Shown here: positions 7,213-11,918 of the stretch, one piece after another
How the letters are laid out: every line of letters begins with the position of its first letter
How positions within the stretch are numbered: position 1 is the stretch's first letter
Source of the DNA: Candidatus Omnitrophota bacterium
GTDB lineage: Bacteria > Omnitrophota > Gorgyraeia > Zapsychrales > Zapsychraceae
Length of the DNA: 11,918 nt
Direction of reading: 5' to 3'
Assembly: GCA_030634235.1 (NCBI GenBank)
Contig: DAOWBD010000016.1
Span: 1-11,918 of the forward strand
Translations under genes and position numbers: made by a program
The notes under the pieces: generated by a model
Seen by the model: only the letters and a program-made list of their open reading frames with translations
What the model was told of the DNA's origin: nothing
Databases searched by the model: none

Positions 7213-7596
7213 TTAATATTTTAGGTCCGGGACCAGTTCCAGAACGGACTCTTTAAGGTAATCCCGTTCGTAGAAATTCTGATCGACGATGGTCTCGTTC
7301 CAGAGGACAATGTCGAGGTCGATCGTTCGCGGAGCCTCATGGCTATGCTTTTCACCCCGGCCGAGTTGTGCCTCGATTGTTTTTAGCGTGGCTTTCAGTG
7401 ACGTACGCTCTGATTCGGTTTCCAGGAGAAGAGCTCCATTAATAAAATCTGCCTGAGGAACATCTCCGACTGATTTTGTCGTTTTAAAACAAGATTCGGC
7501 CAGGATATGATATTTCCGGATAAGGATCTCTTTCGCTTTTTGAATATTGGTATCAGGTTCGATATTCGAACCTAAAGCAATGACCATACGGTTCAT
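7213..7596 (-). CDS. folK: Short-type 2-amino-4-hydroxy-6-hydroxymethyldihydropteridine diphosphokinase (HPPK)
   Basis: HPPK transfers pyrophosphate from ATP to 6-hydroxymethyl-7,8-dihydropterin in folate synthesis. Family motifs are clear: ALGSN at 7-11, DFINGALLLET at 50-60, E75-x4-R80 (EAQLGR), and PRTIDLDIVLW at 89-99 with metal-binding D93 and D95. Spacing of these matches E. coli HPPK within two residues. The protein is only 127 residues against about 160, and the usual PH-x5-R ATP-binding segment (H115 and R121 in E. coli) is replaced by FYERDYLKESVLELVPDL. It is thus a short HPPK variant, not a truncated pseudogene, because the tail still contains the normal VLELVPDL ending. The start overlaps the upstream gene's stop by 4 nt (ATGA), a translational-coupling arrangement. 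Confidence 0.88.
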   Translation of the reverse strand: MNRMVIALGSNIEPDTNIQKAKEILIRKYHILAESCFKTTKSVGDVPQADFINGALLLETESERTSLKATLKTIEAQLGRGEKHSHEAPRTIDLDIVLWNETIVDQNFYERDYLKESVLELVPDLKY

Positions 7597-7949
7597 GTCT
7601 TTTTCTTCTCACTTAATTCGATGGAGACCGAGTCGGCAAAGCGCAGTGCAAGTGGTTTGTCGATACGGACAACTGCTTCTTCGACCAAAGGATCTTTCAT
7701 GACGATCTTCAAAATGCATTTTGCCAGTTTCTCGATTAAAAAGAAACTGGACGGTTCAACCGCCTGAATAATGTTCTTGGTGATCGCTTTATAGTTGAGC
7801 GTATCTTTAAGGTCATCACTTTCAGAGGCTTTGGAAGCATCAAACTCGATCCTAACATTGATGACGACGTCCTGCTTGCACTCCCGTTCCCAATCATTGG
7901 CTCCGATGACCGTGCGTAATTTCAAGTTTGTGATACGAATAGTCGCCAT
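7593..7949 (-). CDS. folX: FolX/FolB-like: dihydroneopterin triphosphate 2'-epimerase or dihydroneopterin aldolase
   Basis: This 118-residue protein belongs to the family shared by dihydroneopterin aldolase (FolB) and its epimerase relative FolX, which converts dihydroneopterin triphosphate to the monapterin form. Conserved residues are E21, Y53, E73 (FLIEKLA) and K98 (DKPLAL), matching the aldolase active-site set. Several blocks recall E. coli FolX more than FolB: NLKLRTVIG, KQDVVINV, LNYKAITKNIIQAVE and ALRFADSVSIEL. The DWER at 19-22 is more FolB-like. The neighbours are a PTR1/FolM-like reductase upstream and folK downstream, so both an epimerase and an aldolase role are plausible; FolX assignment is moderate. 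The start codon abuts the upstream stop (TAAATG) and the stop overlaps the folK start, so it is tightly coupled. Confidence 0.82.
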   Translation of the reverse strand: MATIRITNLKLRTVIGANDWERECKQDVVINVRIEFDASKASESDDLKDTLNYKAITKNIIQAVEPSSFFLIEKLAKCILKIVMKDPLVEEAVVRIDKPLALRFADSVSIELSEKKKT

Positions 7950-8681
7950 TTAGATTAAATGCTCTCCCCCGTCATTAAAAATGATCTGACCGGTTACATA
8001 AGGATTGTTCATTAAAAATTCGATCGTTTGTGTGATCTGGCCGACGTCCCCATTCTTTTTCAAAGGGACTCTCCCGGTCAGTTTCTCTAAATAACCGGGC
8101 TTTGCGCGTTCCGGCGCGAAGATCAACCCCGGCGCGATGCCGTTAACGCGGATACGGGGTGCAAGCTCAACGGCAGACAGCTTGGTTAATTCGCCGAGGG
8201 CTTTCTTCGATAATAAATAAGCCGCGTGTGCTGTTTGGTTGTCGGTGATATGGGTATCCAGGATATTGATGATGTGCCCCTTTTTGCATTTTGAAGCAAA
8301 CGCGGCGGTCAGGATATAAGGCGCTTTAAAATTAACGGCAAAATGATCGTCGAGCGATGTGAGCCTCGTGTTGCTTATGGTTGACGGTTCGAAGATCGAC
8401 GCGTTATTGACCAATACGTTCAGTCGTGAAAATTTTTTTAAGACATTGGGAATGAGCGTAGCAGCTTGGTTGTAATCGGAAAGGTCGAAGGGAAAAAGCT
8501 CGCAGGTGCCTCCCCTTTGCCGGATCGTTTTCGCGACATTCTTTGCCTGCGCGCCTGACTTGTGATAATGCAAGGCGATCTTATATCCGCTTGATGATAA
8601 AGAAAGGCAAATGGCCTTGCCGATACGCTTGGCCCCGCCGGTGACGAGGGCAACTCCTTGTGTTTTATTTTCTCTTACCAT
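7950..8681 (-). CDS. folM: FolM/PTR1-like pteridine reductase (short-chain dehydrogenase)
   Basis: A 243-residue SDR that most resembles pteridine reductases, which reduce dihydropterins (and in some cases dihydrofolate) with NADPH. The cofactor loop is TGGAKRIG (14-21), with the Arg found in the PTR1/FolM group. The second strand runs into LHYHKSGAQA, close to the HYHRS segment that binds the NADPH phosphate in trypanosomatid PTR1. NNASIFEPS follows at 92-100. Most telling, the usual SDR catalytic Ser is replaced by Asp: D142, 13 residues before Y155 with K159, the same Asp-x12-Tyr-x3-Lys arrangement as PTR1 and FolM. The C-terminus (VTGQIIFNDGGEHLI) also matches FolM style. It lies 8 nt after folE and abuts folX. 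FabG-type or other oxidoreductase function is made unlikely by the Asp and the context. Confidence 0.87.
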   Translation of the reverse strand: MVRENKTQGVALVTGGAKRIGKAICLSLSSSGYKIALHYHKSGAQAKNVAKTIRQRGGTCELFPFDLSDYNQAATLIPNVLKKFSRLNVLVNNASIFEPSTISNTRLTSLDDHFAVNFKAPYILTAAFASKCKKGHIINILDTHITDNQTAHAAYLLSKKALGELTKLSAVELAPRIRVNGIAPGLIFAPERAKPGYLEKLTGRVPLKKNGDVGQITQTIEFLMNNPYVTGQIIFNDGGEHLI

Positions 8682-8689
8682 GGGAAGGT

Positions 8690-9229
8690 CTACTGAATTA
8701 AGCTTAAGAATTCGGCGCGTGTCGAACTTTTCGCCCGGAAATCACCTAACATGCAGGATGTTTTCATTATGGAGTTCTGCTTTTCGACACCGCGCATCAT
8801 CATGCACAGGTGCTTGGCCTCGATAACGACGCCAATGCCTTTGGCGCCGGTATGGTTCAATAGTGTTTCGGCGATCTGCCGGGTCAGGTTTTCTTGGACC
8901 TGCAGGCGGCGGGCATAAATATCGACAACACGCGCGATTTTCGACAGGCCGATGATCTTGCCGTTCGGTAAATAGCCGACATGGCATTTGCCGAAGAACG
9001 GCAGCAGGTGATGCTCGCATAAAGAGTATAATTCGATATCTTTGACAATGATCATCTCATCATTGTCTGATGGAAAAAGCGCGTTGTTGATGACCTTATC
9101 AACGTCGTCTTGATATCCGGTTGTTAAATATTTGAACGCCTTGGCAGCCCGCTCCGGAGTGGTCTTAAGCCCGGGGCGATTGATATCTTCCCCGATCGAT
9201 TGAATGATTTTCCTGTAACTCTCTTCCAT
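8690..9229 (-). CDS. folE: GTP cyclohydrolase I
   Basis: It opens GTP and rearranges it to 7,8-dihydroneopterin triphosphate plus formate, the first step of folate and tetrahydropterin synthesis. The 179-residue sequence has the zinc ligands C71 and H74 in CEHHLLPFFG and C142 in HLCMMMRGVEKQNS, all expected for the FolE1 type. The N-terminal ED-x2-RPGLKTTPERAAKA block and GLSKIARVVDIYARRLQVQE are standard. An in-frame stop at 9245-9247 restricts the start to the ATG at 9229. There is no Shine-Dalgarno close to it; the nearest strong one lies about 45 nt upstream (9274-9282). folE is first in a run with folM, folX and folK, so it probably sets supply of substrate for both pterin and folate branches. 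Confidence 0.96.
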   Translation of the reverse strand: MEESYRKIIQSIGEDINRPGLKTTPERAAKAFKYLTTGYQDDVDKVINNALFPSDNDEMIIVKDIELYSLCEHHLLPFFGKCHVGYLPNGKIIGLSKIARVVDIYARRLQVQENLTRQIAETLLNHTGAKGIGVVIEAKHLCMMMRGVEKQNSIMKTSCMLGDFRAKSSTRAEFLSLIQ

Positions 9230-9302
9230 AATAGCGGCATAATATCATAGTCTCCCATTGAAGTCAAACCATTCCCTCCTCTGTAAACGCATAAAATGAT
9301 GT

Positions 9303-9332
9303 ATCGTATTCTAATCGTATTCTAATCTTCAA
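9303..9332 (-). promoter_or_regulatory. Putative folE promoter
   Basis: Minus strand: TTGAAG (9327-9332), an 18-nt spacer, TACGAT (9303-9308). Each box matches 4 of 6 or slightly better. The spacer and -10 lie within the 11-bp tandem repeat. Predicted start near 9296 gives a leader of about 66 nt for folE. Confidence 0.35.
9305..9326. repeat. Perfect 11-bp tandem repeat, two copies
   Basis: CGTATTCTAAT occurs twice head to tail (9305-9315 and 9316-9326). The period is about one helical turn. It sits just upstream of the hisJ -35 and across the folE promoter spacer, so it may be a tandem regulator site or simple slippage. Confidence 0.75.
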
Positions 9333-9355
9333 ATTTTAATAGCCTGTGTTATAAT
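9328..9355 (+). promoter_or_regulatory. Extended -10 promoter for hisJ
   Basis: A perfect -10 TATAAT (9350-9355) is preceded by TGT (9347-9349), an extended -10. A weak -35 TTCAAA (9328-9333) lies 16 nt upstream. Predicted start near 9362 gives a leader of about 37 nt ending in an AAGGAA ribosome binding site. Confidence 0.7.
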
Positions 9356-9398
9356 GACGATTGTTGGGAGATAAAAATCAAAAAAAGGAATATGGAAT

Positions 9399-10202
9399 AT
9401 GATCCCTATCGTGGATTATCACATTCACACTGGCCTTTGCGGCCATGCTGTCGGTGAACCGTTAGAATATGCTGAAGCTGCGCTCGAAGCGGGATTAGAG
9501 GAAATTGGGTTCTCTGACCATGCCCCGTTTGTCCATTACGAAGACTCGGGCATTACCATGAATATCAAACAGCTTCCTGAGTATTACCGGATGATTGAAG
9601 ATGTGCGCAAGAAATACAGCAATTGCCTGCGTATTAAGATCGGGATCGAAGCGGACTATATCCCCGGGTACGAAGATAAGACTAAAGCGATCCTTGATGA
9701 TTATCCTTATGACTACGTAATCGGCTCCGTCCATTTTATCAAGGACTGGGGTTTTGATAATCCCGAGGAATTTGAGAAATGGGATGAAAAGGATGTTGAT
9801 CAGGTCTACCGGGATTATTATGAACTTTTACGTCAGAGCGCCAAAACCGGCATGTATGACATTATGGGGCACGTGGACTTGGTGAAGAAATTTGGCCACC
9901 GCTCAACGCAAGAATTTACGGATGAGATCAAAAAGACCGCCCAGGTCTTTAAAGAATGCGGCGTTGCCGTCGAGATCAACACCTCAGGTTTGCGCAAGCC
10001 AGTTAAAGAGATGTACCCGTCGTTCTCAAACCTGAAGATCTACGCGGACGCTGGCGTCCCTCTGACCTTCGGATCCGATTCTCATGATCCTCATGATGTT
10101 GGTCGGAATTTTAAAGAAGCCATGGTCATGGCCCGTGAGGCGGGATATAGCGAGTATCTTCTGTTTAAAAGCCGTGGGATCGAACGGCGCATCAAGTTTT
10201 AG
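9399..10202 (+). CDS. hisJ: PHP-family histidinol-phosphatase
   Basis: HisJ/HisK-type PHP-domain phosphatases remove phosphate from histidinol phosphate in histidine synthesis using a metal cluster. The 267-residue protein shows the metal-ligand pattern in order: H8 and H10 with H16 (DYHIHTGLCGHA), D40/H41 (GFSDHAP), E84 (GIEADY), H112 (GSVHF), H158 (DIMGHVDL), and D227/H229 (GSDSHDPHDVG). The CGHA and SDHAPF phrases are typical of the HisJ subgroup rather than DNA-polymerase PHP domains. AAGGAA 8 nt upstream supports this start. It is transcribed alone, divergent from folE and convergent with ispG; no other his genes are present, so the substrate is inferred from family only. Other phosphoesterase roles remain possible. 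Confidence 0.87.
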   Translation: MIPIVDYHIHTGLCGHAVGEPLEYAEAALEAGLEEIGFSDHAPFVHYEDSGITMNIKQLPEYYRMIEDVRKKYSNCLRIKIGIEADYIPGYEDKTKAILDDYPYDYVIGSVHFIKDWGFDNPEEFEKWDEKDVDQVYRDYYELLRQSAKTGMYDIMGHVDLVKKFGHRSTQEFTDEIKKTAQVFKECGVAVEINTSGLRKPVKEMYPSFSNLKIYADAGVPLTFGSDSHDPHDVGRNFKEAMVMAREAGYSEYLLFKSRGIERRIKF

Positions 10203-10358
10203 GTATTCATCCTTTTTATTGGATTTTATCAGAAACTTGTCATTCCCGCGAAAGCGGGAATCTAGGTCTCTCTATCTCTAGCAACTTACTGGATCCCCGA
10301 TTAAAGCATTCGGGGATGACAGTATGCTGTAATAGCCAGTTTAGAGAGTTATTGGATC
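10203..10358. other. Convergent hisJ / ispG intergenic region
   Basis: A 156-nt gap between two converging genes. It contains the palindromic repeat at 10238-10321 and no other gene or promoter of note. No hairpin here is followed by a T-run on either strand, so a classical intrinsic terminator is not visible, although the repeat hairpins could still end or stabilise both transcripts. Confidence 0.6.
10238..10321. repeat. Palindromic interspersed repeat of the IPAKAGI type (REP/MITE-like)
   Basis: The 84-bp unit is bounded by inverted ends TGTCATTCCCG and CGGGGATGACA. The left arm forms an 8-bp perfect hairpin ATTCCCGC-GAAA-GCGGGAAT (10242-10261) with a GNRA-type loop. The right arm forms CCCCGA/TCGGGG around a 9-nt loop (10295-10315). 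Inner segments GGAATCTAG and CTGGATCCC are also imperfect inverted copies. Repeats of this sequence are widespread in bacterial genomes and when translated give telltale strings such as IPAKAGI or SFPRKRESR; the latter appears here in one plus frame. No transposase is nearby. A non-autonomous mobile or REP-like origin is inferred. Confidence 0.75.
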
Positions 10359-11597
10359 TCATTTTTGCAGCGATTTTTTGGAAGCGTATTTCCGTACAAT
10401 ATAGCCCTCTAAAATCCCGATAAATTCTTCTTTAATAGTCTGACCCTTCAAATTCGCGGTTTGTTTGCCGTCAATATACACCGGCGCGGTTGGTTGTTCT
10501 GAAGCGCCGGGCAAGCTGATGCCGATGTCTGCGTGCCGGCTCTCTCCCGGCCCGTTGACGACACAACCCATGACCGCGATCTTCAATCTCTCGATGCCGG
10601 GAAATTCTTTTTTCCAGGCCGGCATTTTTTGTTTGACGTATTCGCTGATATCCTTGGCGAGGTATTGAAAGTAATCGCTGCTGGTCCGCCCGCATCCCGG
10701 GCAGCTTGTGATGCTTGGTTGGAAGTAGCGCAGTCCCATCGATTGAAGAATGTGCTGGCAGATTTCAACTTCGCGCAGCCTTGGTACGTTCGGCTGGGGT
10801 GTCAGCGAAACGCGGATAGTGTCGCCTATTCCCTGCTGAAGAAGGATCGCAAGAGCCGCGGAACTTGAAGCAATTCCTTGAGTAGCACTCCCCGCCTCGG
10901 TCAAGCCTAAGTGCAGTACGTAATCACATTTTTGCGCGAGGCGCAAATAAGCCGTGACCATATCCTGCAGGACCGACATCTTGACACTGAGCACGATTTG
11001 GTCCTTCCCTAATCCGAGCTTCTCGGCGTGACGGGCGCTGGTTAACGCGCTTTGGATCATAGCGTCATACATGACTTCATTGAAATCCTTTGGATCCTTG
11101 AGTTCAGCATTTTTGTTCATCAGGTCGGTGACGAGTTCCTGGTCGAGCGAGCCCCAATTAACTCCAATGCGGACGGCCTTGCCATTTTCAATTGCGATCT
11201 TAATGATACGCGCAAAATTCTCATCGCGGCGGTCCCCTTTGCCGACATTACCTGGATTGATCCGGTATTTCGCGAGGGCCTGCGCGCATTCAGGGTGTTT
11301 TTCAAGTAAGGTGTGGCCGTTAAAATGGAAATCACCGATGATCGGCGTTGAACCGTAACCCTTGTTTGTCAGGACCTTGATGATCTTGGGCACGGCCCTG
11401 GCGGCGGCATCGTCATTGATCGTCCAGCGCACGAGTTCCGAACCTGCCTCGATCAATTCAATGGTCTGCTCAGCGGTTGCTGTCACATCCGCGGTAGGGG
11501 TATTGGTCATCGACTGGATGCGGACAGGATGATCACTGCCCAGAGCAACATTTCCGACCATGACGGTTGGGGTTTGTCTTCGGCTTTTAAGTTCCAT
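10359..11597 (-). CDS. ispG: 4-hydroxy-3-methylbut-2-en-1-yl diphosphate synthase (IspG/GcpE)
   Basis: IspG converts methylerythritol cyclodiphosphate to HMBPP, the penultimate step of the MEP isoprenoid route, using a [4Fe-4S] cluster and a reductant such as flavodoxin or ferredoxin. The 412-residue protein is the short bacterial type without the plant-type middle insert. It has the N-terminal barrel blocks VGNVALGSDHPVRIQSMTNT, GDFHFN (88-93) and RINPGNVGKGD, and the cluster ligands C299 and C302 (CPGCGRT), C345 (GCVVNGPGE) and E352. The start ATG at 11597 fits family N-termini (a short basic lead, then VMVGNVALG). The ribosome binding site is weak (TTGGA). It diverges from ispH, the next enzyme in the pathway, and its promoter overlaps that of ispH. 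Confidence 0.97.
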   Translation of the reverse strand: MELKSRRQTPTVMVGNVALGSDHPVRIQSMTNTPTADVTATAEQTIELIEAGSELVRWTINDDAAARAVPKIIKVLTNKGYGSTPIIGDFHFNGHTLLEKHPECAQALAKYRINPGNVGKGDRRDENFARIIKIAIENGKAVRIGVNWGSLDQELVTDLMNKNAELKDPKDFNEVMYDAMIQSALTSARHAEKLGLGKDQIVLSVKMSVLQDMVTAYLRLAQKCDYVLHLGLTEAGSATQGIASSSAALAILLQQGIGDTIRVSLTPQPNVPRLREVEICQHILQSMGLRYFQPSITSCPGCGRTSSDYFQYLAKDISEYVKQKMPAWKKEFPGIERLKIAVMGCVVNGPGESRHADIGISLPGASEQPTAPVYIDGKQTANLKGQTIKEEFIGILEGYIVRKYASKKSLQK

Positions 11598-11612
11598 GTG
11601 TAAAAATCCAAG

Positions 11613-11640
11613 TTTACTAATAAATGATACGTGCTATAAT
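11613..11640 (+). promoter_or_regulatory. Extended -10 promoter for ispH
   Basis: Perfect -10 TATAAT (11635-11640) preceded by TGC (11632-11634), with a partial -35 TTTACT (11613-11618; 4 of 6) at 16-nt spacing. Predicted start near 11647, leaving a leader of about 72 nt before ispH. Confidence 0.65.
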
Positions 11641-11654
11641 TACACCAATTATAG
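11634..11654. promoter_or_regulatory. Perfect inverted repeat spanning both ispG and ispH -10 boxes
   Basis: CTATAATT (11634-11641), spacer ACACC, AATTATAG (11647-11654): 8-bp perfect half-sites. Each half contains one TATAAT -10, facing inward from opposite strands. It may be only the two -10s, but the symmetry extends one base beyond each hexamer on both sides, so an operator for a dimeric regulator is possible. Confidence 0.6.
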
Positions 11655-11676
11655 TGAAGAATGATGCGGAATTCAA
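11648..11676 (-). promoter_or_regulatory. Sigma70-type promoter for ispG
   Basis: Minus strand: TTGAAT (11671-11676), an exact 17-nt spacer, and a perfect TATAAT (11648-11653). Predicted start near 11641, giving a leader of about 44 nt before ispG. It overlaps the ispH promoter so that both cannot be occupied at once. Confidence 0.65.
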
Positions 11677-11702
11677 CCTAATTCCCGAGGGGAATCGTTT
11701 TT
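11668..11702 (+). promoter_or_regulatory. Attenuator-like alternative hairpins in the ispH leader
   Basis: A hairpin ATTCCC-GAG-GGGAAT (11681-11695) is followed by CG and five T (11698-11702), resembling a short intrinsic terminator. An upstream alternative stem GGAATT-CAACCT-AATTCC (11668-11685) uses five of the same bases, so only one of the two can form. The stems are only 6 bp. The Shine-Dalgarno GAGG begins directly after the T-run. Confidence 0.4.
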
Positions 11703-11718
11703 GAGGTAAACTAAGTTC

Positions 11719-11918
11719 ATGGGAAAAAATCTTGCAAAAACACAGGGAGTTTGTGCTGGTGTGGCCTTTGCTGTCGATATTGTCGCCCAGGCGCTGAAAA
11801 AATATGGAGCTCCTCTCTATGTGTATCACGAGATCGTTCATAACACCTCTGTGGTGGACAGTTTCCGCAAAGAAGGGGTCATTTTTGTCGAGGATATCGA
11901 CGAGGTGCCGGAAGGCGC
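11719..11918 (+). CDS. ispH: 4-hydroxy-3-methylbut-2-enyl diphosphate reductase (IspH/LytB), N-terminal fragment
   Basis: IspH reduces HMBPP to IPP and DMAPP, the last step of the MEP pathway, with a [4Fe-4S] cluster. The window edge cuts it after 66 codons. The fragment carries the first cluster cysteine at C12 (GVCAGV) and the substrate-binding motif HEIVHN with H41, both at the same positions as in E. coli IspH, followed by VV...F-EDIDEVPEG. The lead-in is atypical: KTQGVCAGVAFAV instead of the common PRGFCAGVDRAI. An in-frame TAA at 11707-11709 leaves the ATG at 11719 as the only normal start; GAGG at 11703-11706 is 12 nt before it, rather far. Full-length members are about 280-320 residues. 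Confidence 0.9.
   Translation, partial: MGKNLAKTQGVCAGVAFAVDIVAQALKKYGAPLYVYHEIVHNTSVVDSFRKEGVIFVEDIDEVPEG

Larger units (their letters stand above)
9230..9398. promoter_or_regulatory. Divergent folE / hisJ intergenic region
   Basis: This 169-nt gap is the longest in the window. It holds two outward-facing promoter candidates whose -35 boxes overlap at 9327-9333, an 11-bp perfect tandem repeat at 9305-9326, a strong but orphan Shine-Dalgarno on the minus strand at 9274-9282, and the hisJ ribosome binding site (AAGGAA near 9385-9390, 8 nt before its ATG). Confidence 0.6.

Noticed and set aside
9123..9267. Minus-strand out-of-frame ORF from TTG 9267 with a well-spaced AGGAGG
   Set aside because: It overlaps folE and gives a basic peptide without recognisable features; kept only as a leader curiosity.
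10242..10261. Hairpin as an intrinsic terminator for hisJ
   Set aside because: No T-run follows on either strand; it fits the repeat element better.
10084..10281. Plus-strand 65-codon ORF ending in SFPRKRESR
   Set aside because: It overlaps hisJ in another frame and runs into the palindromic repeat; the telltale peptide is simply translated repeat DNA.
11617..11841. Minus-strand 74-codon ORF
   Set aside because: It is antisense to the ispH start and crosses both promoters; no family or ribosome binding site seen.
1..11918. tRNA genes, CRISPR arrays, transposases, phage or defence genes
   Set aside because: Looked for on both strands; no cloverleaf-like segments, regularly spaced repeats or recognisable mobile-element proteins were found.

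Overview
This 11.9 kb stretch is a compact bacterial chromosome segment of housekeeping genes with short gaps. No tRNA, rRNA, insertion sequence, CRISPR array or phage gene was seen. Base composition looks moderate (roughly half GC by eye). Gene content (bacterial IspG/IspH isoprenoid route, type II fatty-acid synthesis, leuB-asd-truA-rplM order) indicates a free-living Gram-negative-type bacterium. The protein style, especially TruA and the LeuB-type enzyme, recalls uncultivated lineages such as Omnitrophota or deltaproteobacterial groups. That placement is a recollection-based guess, not a result.

Layout. Positions 1-9229 hold twelve genes, all on the minus strand. In transcription order (right to left) they are folE, a folM-like pteridine reductase, a folX/folB-like enzyme, a short folK, fxsA, fabG, acpP, fabF, a leuB-type dehydrogenase, asd, a secreted Asp-box protein of unknown function, truA, and the first 21 codons of rplM. 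Spacings are mostly 0-35 nt, with one abutting stop/start (folM/folX) and one 4-nt ATGA overlap (folX/folK), so these read as linked operons. Internal promoters are visible before fabG and rplM. Diverging from folE at 9399 is a plus-strand PHP-family histidinol-phosphatase. A short palindromic repeat (10238-10321) then separates it from the convergent minus-strand ispG. ispH starts divergently from ispG at 11719 and runs off the window.

Functional themes. (1) Pterin/folate: GTP cyclohydrolase I makes dihydroneopterin triphosphate. The FolX/FolB-like and FolM/PTR1-like proteins suggest epimerisation and pteridine reduction (a tetrahydromonapterin-type branch) beside, or in place of, ordinary folate steps. 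FolK belongs to the folate branch. (2) Fatty acids: FabG, AcpP and FabF form part of the elongation cycle. (3) Amino acids: LeuB-type enzyme, Asd and a histidinol phosphatase. (4) Isoprenoids: IspG and IspH are the last two MEP-pathway enzymes, both with iron-sulfur clusters, fired from one compact divergent promoter region. (5) Translation: TruA and L13.

The points most worth a second look are the folE-folM-folX-folK cluster, the overlapping ispG/ispH promoters inside a perfect inverted repeat, an attenuator-like pair of mutually exclusive hairpins in the ispH leader, a hairpin between acpP and fabF that pairs better as minus-strand RNA, and the secreted Asp-box protein inside an otherwise conserved gene order. 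No clearly new multi-gene system was found.
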